The translations under genes and the position numbers were made by a program. 64,000 nt of DNA. It comes from Leguminivora glycinivorella. Taxonomy: Eukaryota; Arthropoda; Insecta; Lepidoptera; Tortricidae. A model generated the notes under the pieces. It searched no databases. It had not been told where the DNA came from and saw only the letters and a list, made by a program, of their open reading frames with translations. Location of the stretch: contig NC_062977.1 of assembly GCF_023078275.1 (NCBI RefSeq), forward strand, positions 6,531,118-6,595,117, read 5' to 3'. Of this stretch, positions 1 through 11,600 are shown one piece after another; the stretch's first letter is position 1; each line of letters opens with the position of its first letter.

Positions 1-2603
1 TTGGGCTTGAACGCGGCGAAGCTCGACTGGATCATGGGGAACTGCTTGATCGGCTTGCCGATTATCTGCGGGGCGAACCCTTTGCCCTCGCCCGGTTTCC
101 TGTTGGTGGTGGGGACTTTGGCGTGGATGCGCATGTGGTTGGAGTAGGCCTGCCGACTCTTGAAGGACCGGATGCAGAGGTCGCAGAAGAACTCGGTCTC
201 GGCGGCGGCCATGGCGGCGGCGCCGGGATGCGCCTGCTGCACGTGCTCGGACAGCTTCTGCGGCGTGCTGTACGAGTTGGAGCACACGCTGCAGGGGTAG
301 AACTTCACTCGCAGATGCGTATTCTTGTGTTCCGCCAGTTCCGACGGCCGCAGGAACTTCTTCTCGCACTGGTCGCAGTGGTGGGCGACTTGGTTGTGCT
401 CCGCCACCTGGTGGTCGGTCCAGGCGTCCACCGTTTCGAATATGGCGTTACATTCCGTGCACGAGTAGTGGTACTCCTCGGCCTCCTCTTTGACGAGGGA
501 CATGTCGGGCTCGATGGGCTGCGCTCCTAATATCGCTCTATCGGAATGTTCGGCATAGATGTGCTTATTCAGGTCTACGCTCGTTTCGAACTTGGCGTCA
601 CAATTCTGGCAGTAGTGAGGCCTGTCCTCGTCGTGAGCGGTCTTCAAATGTTTCACGAGGTTAGGATAGTTGACGTGTTTCTTGCCGCACAGAGGACAGT
701 CGGTGGGGCGGCCGTCGATGCAGTTTTTCTGATTGTCGGGGTCGAAACTGCCGGCGTGGACGTGAAGCGCGTGGTCGTTGAAGTCTTGTATATTGGCGAA
801 TTTCTCAGGGCATAGGTCGCATGCGATGTAAACTGTGCATTCCCCGTTTCGGACGTGCCGCTTCCACAGGGGCCTGTCCTTGAAGCGGGAGCCGCAGTGC
901 ACGCACGCCATGTGCACCCGCGACTGTCCGTCCTCGTGGACGTCCAGAACGTGCTTCGTAATAAACTGTTTCAGTTGGAATTTAGCCGGGCACAGTTTAC
1001 ATGCATACGATCTAGCATTAAAAATATCCTTATACTGGACCTTATTACCTCTGGGCTCTAGGACCTGGTCGTCAGTTATTCCCTCTTCATTGTAAATGAC
1101 CTTCCACAAGTCCGTGCAGACATTAGCTCTCATGTGACTGAGTAATGCACCTATGTGACCAAAAGTTACAACACAATTGTAACAAGTGTGCTTCGGTACT
1201 TTGTGTCCATTTTTCTGTAAATGCTGTATGACGGCTTTTCTGCGAGGATATTCCTTATCGCAGCAGAGGCACCTCTTAGTGTTGATCTGTTGTATGACAT
1301 CTCTGTATTTGTTGATAAAATCTCTCTGGGTTTTCGTGACGTAAATCTTATCGGGATCGTATTCCTTGACGTCCTCGTCTATGGTGTCGTTGACGGCGGA
1401 CTCGTCGAGTTCCTCCTCCTCCTCGTTCTGTTCGCTGTGGTAGGAGTTGGTCTGCATGTCCTCGTTGATCTCTACGACGGGCGCGAGGCCCGGCGGGAGG
1501 TCCTCGTCCTCATAATTATCATTTTCGTTTTCCTCGGCCTCGTTCCCGTCGTCGTGCTGTTCCTCCTCCCTGTCTCCGTTACTCTCGCCGTTGTCTCCCT
1601 CGCCCTCGGCTTGGAGATCATTCTGTTCATCTATCGTAATATCTCCCTGGCTGCCGCCATGTTCGTCGTCCTCCTCCTGTTGCCCGTTCTCGTTTTCGCT
1701 CATTTCGGCTTCGCCTTCCATCTGCTCATTCTCATGTTGCATGTTGTCATCTCCTTCGTGTTCCTCCTGGGTCTCGTCCATCTCGCCCTCGTTCTCTTGC
1801 TGCCGGGCGATTTCGATCTCGTTGTCGGATTCCATATCGACCGTGTCATAATGCTGGTTTTGATTATGGGACTCGTCCACCTCCTCCTCTTCCTCCTCCT
1901 GATTTTGGTCGTGGTCGTAAGCGGGTTCGGACAGAATAGTTTCAACCTGGAAAGACGCTATCTCCGGCTCCGATATTAACGTTTCGGGACTCTCCGGACC
2001 CGAGTTGACGATCTCGGGCTCCGAGACCAACAGCTCCGGTTTAGCCGTGAGGAGCGTCTTCAAAATTTGCGGCTCCTTCTTTTTAATCTGCAGATCCTTC
2101 AGAGCTTTTATTCGCAAGGGGTACGGTAAGTTGTTGTGAACGGGCTTGGCCGGCTGCTTGATCGGTATAGGTTTGGGGGGAGCGATGACGCGCGCCGGCG
2201 CGACCCTGGCGGGGAGCGGGCGCTGGAACTGCTTGTGGTTGACGGGGTTGGGCATGAGCCTCGCCTTGGGGTTGAAGGGGTTGAGGCGCAGCTTGGGCTG
2301 GAGGTGCTTGGCGTGCGGTCTCTTGGGGGGGTTGACCTTGTTGGTGTAGCGGTCGAAGCCGTGCGCGGTGAGCTCGTGGCGGCGCGCGTTGTGCGAGTAG
2401 CGGTAGGCGCGGGCGCACACGAGGCAGTCCTTGGAGGCGAGCTGCTGGATGCCCTGGCGCGCGTGCAGCGTCTCGCCCGTGGGCCGCATCACGGTGATGG
2501 ACACCTCGGGCATGCCGGCGGCGGGCTTGCTGTACTGCGGCGGCGCCTGCTCCACCAACAGGTCGTCTTCCTCTTCCTCCTCCTCTTTCTCGCTCTCGAT
2601 ACC
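1..2603 (-). CDS. ZAD zinc-finger gene, exon 5 (twelve C2H2-type fingers), incomplete
   Basis: 867 codons open throughout, after a TATTTTCAG acceptor at 2604. Order: acidic start; first finger (CLVC...HELTAH, about 2426-2360); a Pro/Lys/Arg-rich stretch (about 2350-2090); a Glu/Asp/Gln/Asn-rich stretch (about 1900-1330); then eleven fingers between about 1271 and 125, opening with CLCC, CYNC, CKLC, CVHC, CDLC, CPLC, CQNC, CTEC, CDQC, CSVC and CDLC. Two are C2HC variants (ending NVC and GEC), and CLCC has a longer His spacing (H-x5-H). After the last finger (CDLC...HMRIH) about 40 non-finger residues reach the edge. Third positions are GC-rich, unlike the flanking introns. Confidence 0.95.
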
Positions 2604-5600
2604 CTGAAAATACAATTTATTCATGAAGGAGACCCCTAATATGTGCTGTCATACAAATTAAAATCGAGGCAACATAATTACAAACGGTTCGAACGCCATC
2701 TTAGCGGTATCGTGTCGCGAATAATTTCTCCTTCTTTTTCTCATTAATGTTGTTTAAAAAGTAATATAGATAGCTTATTAATCTTCTTATGCAGTAAACT
2801 AATGTTATAGTGAGAAGCTGATGAAGAATATTAATCTCGAAACGCGTCTAGCCACTTTTTTGTCGTCAACGGCCGATAGTCCACGTGCCCTTGTAAAATC
2901 TTGCTATCAATTTACAAGTGCCAACTACCGTACACTGTCGTACTTACAATACCAAAATCAATAATTAGCTTATATCACCTTGACACTGGCAAAATAGTCC
3001 CAATGGACTGAGGCCATTTAATTTTAAAAACCTAACATATAACTGATATAACAATAACCTAACCACAAAATTTAAATTTTGAAAAAAAAAACCTCGACCG
3101 CGACATTGTGGACCGATTTTCATGAAACATGGCTAAGAACACTCGCGACTAACTCAGCTTTCAAACAAAAAAAACTAAATCTAAATCGGTTCATCCGTTC
3201 GGGAGCTACGATGCCACAGACAGACAGACAGACGGACCGACACGTCAAACGTATAACACCGCGTCGTTTTTGCGTCGGGGTTAACAAAACCATCACATCT
3301 AAAATTAAATATATCGAGGGTTTACTGGTGAAAGTGGTGAAACCCGATAAATCAAAATAATTTGTCCTTGAATAACAACATTGTGGAAATTGCACATAGT
3401 TCAAATTCTAAAAACCCGTTTGCTCAGCTTATCGGGTTTCACCAGTAAACCCTCGATATGTGTCATTACATTACATCTGCACTATTGACGAGAAAAAAAT
3501 ATGATTAATACTTTAACTATAAAACTCCCGTGAGACTCATACATATTTAAAAATATTTTAAGCGGGTTACTCACGTATTAAGTCGATATAGCGTTCGACA
3601 TGTTTCGGCTCAATTTCGAGAGCCTTTCTCAAGAGTAGCGACACCCCGCCTTTACATGTCGAGAGCGCGACGCATACATCGCGCTCACCGCGTATGCGTC
3701 GCGCTCTCGACATGTAAAGGCGGGGTGTCGCTACTCTTGAGAAAGGCTCTCGAAATTGAGCCGAAACATGTCGAACGCTATATCGACTTAATACGTGAGT
3801 AACCCGCTTAAAATATTTTTAAATATGATTAATACTTCTTGATGGACGCCAAAACGCAAAATACTGTCAATCGGTGCTTGTCTGTTCTTCAAGCCTAATT
3901 AGGTAACTCAATGTATCATTTCTTGCAATTTAATGTAAAGATTATCATTTATATAGCAATTTCACACCTTTATCAATCATTTATCACACTAATATGAAAT
4001 CACGTTCTTGTTCATCCATTGAATCCGTTTGCACATTAACTATTTTTAACGATTTTAGTTTTAGTTATTCAATCCATACCCATACTAATGTTATAAATGG
4101 TGTGTGTGTCTGTTTGGTTGTCCGTCTTTCACGACAAAACGGAGCGACGAATCGACGTAATTTTTTAGATGGAGATAGTTGAAGGGATGGAGAGTGACAT
4201 AGGCTACTTTTTGTCTTTTTCTAACGCTAGCGAAGCCACAGGCAAAAGCTAGTTTTTAATAGACTAAAGTTGTGAAAATGGATGCAGATGTGGGTGCAGA
4301 CAATATGTAGTAGTAGCTTTTGCCAGCGGCTTCGCTCGCGTTAGAAAGAGACAATAAGTAGCCTATGTCACTCTCCATCCCTTCAACTATCTCTACCTAA
4401 AAAGTCACGTCAATTTGTCGCTCCGTTTTGCCGTGAAAGACGGACAAATAAACAGACACACACACTTTCCCATTTATTATATTAGTATGGATAACATTTT
4501 TTTTTCAGCAGCACCATATGCTAAATTATTGAACCAGTGCGCAAAGTGCTACTTATTATAATCTAATCTATCACCACTCTTTTCCAATTTCCACTTTTTT
4601 GCACTTTATATTTTATTGTAGTATTATTTTCCTTAATACAATGTTACTCAAAAAGTAAAAACACTATAATTATTTACCATGAGCTTCATCAAATGTTAGT
4701 GTCTACTTCACCTTTTGAAAAAATTCCTAACATAGTGGACCGATTTTCATGAAACATGGCTAAGAACACTCCCGACTAACTCAGCTTTCAAACAAAAAAA
4801 AACTAAATTTAAATTGGTTCATCCCTTCGGGAGCTACAATGCCACAGACAGACAGGCAACCACACAAATAGTCAGACACGTCAAACTTATAACACCCCGT
4901 CGTTTTTGCGTCGGGGGTTAAATAAGTAATAGAATTATCTCCCTGTACGCCTAGCATATTAGCGACAAGCGAGAGAAAAGTGTGACGCCCATATTGTTAA
5001 CTTGTGACATTAACATTATCCATATAATGTTATTTGGGCCATTTTTTTCAAAGTTGTCAACCACACTTTTTTTGTAACATGGGTATTTTTTACGCGATTC
5101 ATACTCAGAATCGCTAGGTCTTTCGATCCTCATAGCAGAAAAAAAATGTCCAAAGAATTCCATACATTTTTTCGAACCTTCCATTCCGTTACCGCCATAC
5201 AAAATGTATGAAAAAATGGTAACGGAATGGGAAAAAAACCTTAGGACACTTTTTTTCTCCTATTAGAATGGAAAGAGTTCGCGATTCTGAGACTCAGGGT
5301 GTCCACTACTAAATCCAAAAAAAATTCCCTGACTTTTCCCTGACTTTCCATGACCATTTAAGAAAATTTCCCTGACCAAATTTTCATTCTATGATGATAT
5401 TTTTACCACGGTTGCAAAAAAACAGTTTTTTTTGTTTTAAAAAAAAACCCGAAAAAAAGCATTTTTTTTACGGTTTCGTTCCTCAAAAAGGAAAAACGGA
5501 ACCCTTATAGGATCACTCGTGCGTCTGTCTGTCCGTCTGTTACAGCTAATTATTTTCTGGGATATGTTTGTTTTCTAAAGTACGAAATATAAAAATGTGC

Positions 5601-8600
5601 AAGGCAGTTCATACTTTTATATTTAACTATTTTCCTTTATGTTAACTATTAAACTTGGCTATACCAGTGCCGGCCCGTGCACTCTCAATTAGGGACATTA
5701 GGGTAAAGCGAGTTTGAGTTTCGGCGCCCTTGGTTATTGTATGTAAAAAAAAAATCGCGAGCGCAGCGAGCGCGAAAATTTTTCCCCTTTTATACGTCCC
5801 GTAGTAGTTATTATGTACATAACTTAGCAAACAAAATGGAGTACCTAGTCTATCAGAGCATGCAGAGTCGGGAAAGTAGACTTGAAATGAAAACGAGATT
5901 TCGAGCATATAGTGAGCGCGAAGTATTGACTAAATTACAAAAATATGTAGAAATATGAAACGCGAGCGAAGCGAGCGCGAAATTTTTTCTCTGTTGTCAG
6001 CGTCGGGATGCCCATTTAGGTGTTTTGCCACTACATGCCTTTAGGTTTCCAAGTGCTTCATCGTCACGCTTATTATCCTCCTATGCTCCTTTGACTAATA
6101 CAAAATTGCGCCTCTATGTGACGTTTTGGGCCACTGGCTTTATGAGGAACTCCGCTTTGGATTGTCGGATCGGATAGATGCTTAGAATTTGGACAGCGAC
6201 GTAACGTAACTTTGTCTTTGTCGTTTTCACGTCGCCCTAGCAAAAGCACCTACCTTATGAATGTTGTACATGGTGACATTGTGGTGCAACTTTCCAGTTA
6301 ATCTCATCATCATCATCATCATTTCAGCCATTAATCGCCCAGTTAATTTAAATCACAATAACTGAATTTATACCCGATCCCCCTCGCCATTTTGGAATAT
6401 GAGGGTGGGGCACGCAAAGTAAAAAAATCTGGATTTTTCCGCATTTACGATTTTGGGCCGGATAAATTAAGGTCAAGCATGAAGATATCCCTCATTAGCA
6501 ATCACTAGGATGGAGGCCAGGTACTATATTTGACATAAAAAGTCTAAAGAGACAATTCTAAGTTGCCTTAAAATCACTACCGGGAATCCATCTTTGCTGT
6601 CATGGATGTGGCCAACCCAGGAAATCTTATTATTTTTCAATACTTTTTCATTTTTTTTTCTTGGTGCCAAATTTTTCCCTGACCTCCAAATCATTTCCCT
6701 GACTTTCCCTGACTTTCCATGACCACTATGAGCTTCCCTGACTTTTCCCTGACTTTCCCTGACTTTCCAGAAAGTGGACACCCTGTGAGTGGAAACCACA
6801 TAAAAAAATCCAAATCCAAGAAAAAGTGGGGTTGACAACTTTGAAAAAAAAAATGGCCCATTTATCCTTAATGCTATATTAATCTATATAAAGATGTTGT
6901 GATCGACTGTCAGATCAGAGCAGTTACACATTTTCTAAGCTAGTCTAGCTTAGCGATTGAATTAATTCTCAATTTTATATTTTTGGTTTAATGCAGCAGT
7001 TAGGTTTTCTTTGAAAATTAAAAACTCTATGCTGCCTAAAGTGTAAGTAATATCCTGACCCCGATGTACGCGAAGTTGCTTTATGGCCGCTGTACACATA
7101 TGGCCAACGGTTCCACCAGCCCTTTGTGAAACCCCTTGGCCAAGATAAGAGCCGCTGTTTACACATTGGCGAACCAATCACTTGGCATTGGCTCTTCATG
7201 AAAGATGGACGTGGAATAGAAAAGTCTAGGAAATTCTAGGTCATAGACGTTGTCAGAAAAATTTGATTAAAAAATAATAACCCCGTAGTAAAATTAAATT
7301 ATTTGAAATATTAACAATTTTTTGAATATTCTGATAAGAACATTTACCTTTTTTAGTTTAGTTTAGTTTAGTTTATTTATTACATAATGATAAATTACAG
7401 TATAAATTAATCTACGTTAACCTATATGAATTTACATTATGATCGTCAATAATGATAATTATAATTAGGCATGCAAACATATAAGAGGTACAATAATATT
7501 TATGTCAATGATAATCATAAGCAATAGAAAACATGAAAGAACAATTTGAATTTCAAATGGTATTTCAAAACTACCGTCATTAAGTAAATATGTAAACAAT
7601 AAAATACAGGTCAAATTAAAATCTAATAGACAGGTATCTCATAGTGATCGTCATAGTAAAATTAAAACTATGTCAAAACAATTTAAAGCAGGTTATTACA
7701 ATTTTAATTCCATATATTCATCTACTGAATATAATGGATTATTCAATAAAAAGTTCCTCAATTGCCGTTCAAATGCTTCGTCAGATACCTCAGTTCTTAA
7801 TTCGGCGGGTAGGTGTTCGTAATAAGTAGGGCCTATTACTCGTGGGTTCTTGCATGAAAGTGCCATGCGACGCGGCACTGTTCGCAGTCTTCCCGTCGAT
7901 CTGATCTGCTTGCCTATGACTTCGACGCGTTTGAACATAGACAAGTTTCTCCGTACGAACATCAAAACTTGAAAAATGTATAACGAAAAATGCGTCATTA
8001 TACCATACTTTTGAAAAAGTTCTTTACAGTGACATGTTTGTTTAATTCCAGCCAGTAAACGGATCGCACGTTTTTGGAGAATCAGTACTCTCTTGGCCTC
8101 TGTGGAATTTCCCCAAATCAGTGTACCGTATGACATCAACGAGTGAAAGTGCGAAAAATACACATTTTTAAGTGATTTCCGTGATATCAATGGTTGTAGT
8201 TTCTTTAATGCAAATATTGAACTACTCAACCTATTACAAAGCTGATCGACATGGCACTTCCAATTCAGATTCGAGTCAAGTACAAAACCAAGAAATTTGA
8301 TTTCGTTACATGATGGCATTGGGCAGCTACTTAAGCATGGAGGTATTGTGGTGTTGCGTCCCGAAAATATCATCACATTGGATTTCGCTATATTCAACAG
8401 TAGGCCATTAGATGAAAACCATGTTTGTAATTGCTCACAAGCTACATTGATTGCCTCGGCCAACTGCGCATGTGTTTTTGCTTTAACAACAACGGTGGTG
8501 TCATCTGCAAATAACACCGACAGTCCATTTGTGATGGCAGAGGGCAGATCATTCACAAATAGTAAAAATAGCGTATTTCCGGCCGCTGATCCTTGAGGAA

Positions 8601-11600
8601 TACCCAAATTAATGTAGCCTGTTTCTGATACATGTTTTTGGCCATTAAGTGACATTTTAACCACTTGTTGACGGTCAGACAAGAACGATGCAAACAATTT
8701 GTGTGCGGACCCATTTATGCCATACATTCTTAATTTATTTAAAAGTAAATTATGTCTAATAATGTCAAAAGCCTTAGACAAATCGCACAGTACAGCAGCC
8801 ATCTTGTACCTATCATCTAGACCAGTCAAAATGCAGTCGACAATTTTGTGTGCTGCTGTAGTAGTGGAGCGGTTTTGTCTGTAGGCGTACTGGTTATCGG
8901 TCAATAAAGCATTTTGTTCTAAGTATTTTACTAGGGAAGATGACATAATGGACTCCACAATTTTTGAGACGGTAGGTACAATAGTGATGGGCCTGTAATT
9001 GTTTACATCACTCTTGTCACCCTTTCCTTTATACACCGGACACACACGTGTATTTTTAAGTACATTAGGATATATTCCAGTATGAAAAATGTCGTTAATT
9101 AATACTACTAATATGTCGGATAGAATAGGCCAAATACTTATTAAGATATTTAAAGACATGTCATATACATCGACAGTGGTACTGGTCCTTAACATTGACT
9201 TTATGGTTTTATCTAGAAGCTCACGAGTAACAAAAGGAAATGTGAAGGACGGTATATCAGTGCTGCCCAAGTGCCCACTGACGTACTGCTTGGATAGGTG
9301 CTCATCGCTGCTTACTGCATGGTTTTTGGCTATGTTTAGAAAGTGCGAGTTAAAGGCATTTGGAACCTCCGCTTGGGACATATATGCACCACCATCTCGA
9401 TTTTTTATGCAGACCGGCTGAGAGGTAGATTTTTTACCCATCTCCTCATTCACGATCTTCCACATTTCTTTCGAGGGATTCATTGTTTCCGCTAGTCTGG
9501 TTTCAATGTGATTTTGTCGGGCGCGGAGCGTCTCAGACTTAATAAGTTTCGAGTAATGATCGATGCAGTCCGATATGATAGTGTTATGTGGATATTGACG
9601 TCGTAGTTCGTGAAGGTCGCGGTGTTTCTGCATGTATCCAAACAGCTCGTCAGTCGCCCACGGAATTGGTGATTTTTTTTTTGACGTTATTTTTTTTAAC
9701 AGGAAAATGTAAATCTATATGATATGTCAATATATTAAATAGTTTGTCAAATTTAGAATTAATGTCAATATTATCATCATAAATAAAATTAAAATTATAA
9801 TATGATATGTCAGTATAGAATGAATAAATAGATTCGGTATTAAATAATCGGCGTTCAAATATCTCATTTGCTTTGGACTTTTGAACCTCACTTTCTAAAG
9901 TAAACACAAACAGCTGCGCGTTGTGATCGCTGATAGCAGTGTCCACTGGTGATACAGTTAGGCAGTCGCGCGCGTAGTTCGCTAATCCACAATCAATGGA
10001 TGACACGCTATCTTCTGTTACGCGAGTAGGAAATGTTACAGTATTCAAACATCCAAAACAACCAAGTATATCGTCAACCTGCCGTCTCGAACTGTTGTCA
10101 GATAAATAATCCACATTTTGATCTCCGACTATGAGGAACTTTTTATTTTCGTCAATTAGTTTACTTAATAAAATTTCGAGCTTTTCTAAATAAATGTCAA
10201 AGTCACCATTACATGTCCTATATAATACAATAATAATCAAATGGTAACAAGGTATTTCAACAGCAGTAAATTCTATATGGTACTCGACACAAATACTATG
10301 AAGGTCGTTGCGAGGTACAAAGTGAACATCGTCGCGTAAGAAAAGAGCTACCCCGCCGTGCGCGTCTGCGCGAGCGCGGCAGTAGCTGTTTGCGAGCGTG
10401 TACCCACTTATCGTAACACATTTTAAATCATTATTACGGCACCAAATTTCACTTAATCCAAGTACGTCTGGGTTTTGATCATAACATAATAGTTCTAGTA
10501 ACGATGTTTTACTACAAATCGATCGAACATTTTGGTGAATAACAGTAAATTGTGTAGTTACCGCATCACAGTACTGGCGCGTTGGACATTGGCGTTTTTT
10601 GGCTGTACGATATTAAAATACCGTATGCCAACCCCCGTCGGCCAATTGGCATTATCCCTAGCAGCTTTCACCTTGTTGGCTGGCACGTCTAGACGGAACG
10701 ACGTGTAATTGCCACGAGTGACCACTAGCTGTTGGCAAACCGGTGACGCAATGCCCATCTGATCCTGGACGTGGCGGACGACATCCTCTGTGGTGGTAGC
10801 CTCGCTGAGATTGTATACGTGAAGGCTGACCACGCGGGGTCCTGCCGCACGCAGGCTGCAGGTGCTGGACGTCAGTGGAGCTGGAACAGTGTGCTGTGCT
10901 GGAGCTGATGTCGATGGCCCAGGATTTGCTGCAGGGGCCGCGCTGGAGAGGAGGGCAGTTGGAGCGATGTCAGCTTGCCTTTTCGTGCTGGGCTTACCCT
11001 CTTCTGACGCAGCAGGGCCTCGCCGAGGTCGGAGTCGGCGCGCCTCAGGCAGCTCAGTAGTGCCGGGCTGTACCGGGGTGGACTGTCCTGACGCCGGGGT
11101 CGGCAACACGGGGCTCTTGGTCTCCTGGGTTACGTCAACGGTAACTACTGACTGATTCGCAGGTGTTACTGGTGTCAGTATGTGATCTTGGCGGCTGGTG
11201 TCTAGCAGTACGTCATTATCAACAAAAATGAGTCCTTCGGGGCCAGATTCATTAAGCAGTTCGTGTTCGCCATTTGAATTTGTCAGTGGGAGTTCAGTGT
11301 TAGTGATATTGCTCAAGATTTTATGTATGCACCTGCTTTGATATGTAAGTAGTCTATTTTGTTGACTTATTACACTATTACACTGCATAATCTCGTTTTT
11401 CATTTCTGATATCTGATTTTTAAGGTTCGAGACCTCTTCCACTAACCTTGTAACGGCCGCTGCTTTTGTCGCTTGTTTTGCCATCGTTGGTGCCATTTAT
11501 TTAAAGAAAATATCGTAACTTAGTTTGTCAATAGCACAATGATTAATTTGGTATCAAATTTATATATAAAATAATAGTTTAATTCGTGAAAATAAATAAA

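Noticed and set aside
123..1979. Plus-strand frames of 60-250 codons across the zinc-finger exon
   Set aside because: They are antisense shadows of the minus-strand finger exon; their hydrophobic runs (V, L, F) are the reverse of the Glu/Asp codons.
2083..2418. Minus-strand 111-codon Pro/Arg/Gln-rich frame
   Set aside because: Out of frame with the finger exon; it is composition-driven from the GC-rich Pro/Lys stretch.
6962..7199. Minus-strand frames of about 70 codons, repeated at 13468-13674
   Set aside because: They lie in the TIR region of the Harbinger-like MITE; recurrence reflects the repeat, not a gene family.
8297..9421. Plus-strand frames of 60-110 codons
   Set aside because: Antisense to the LINE reverse transcriptase.
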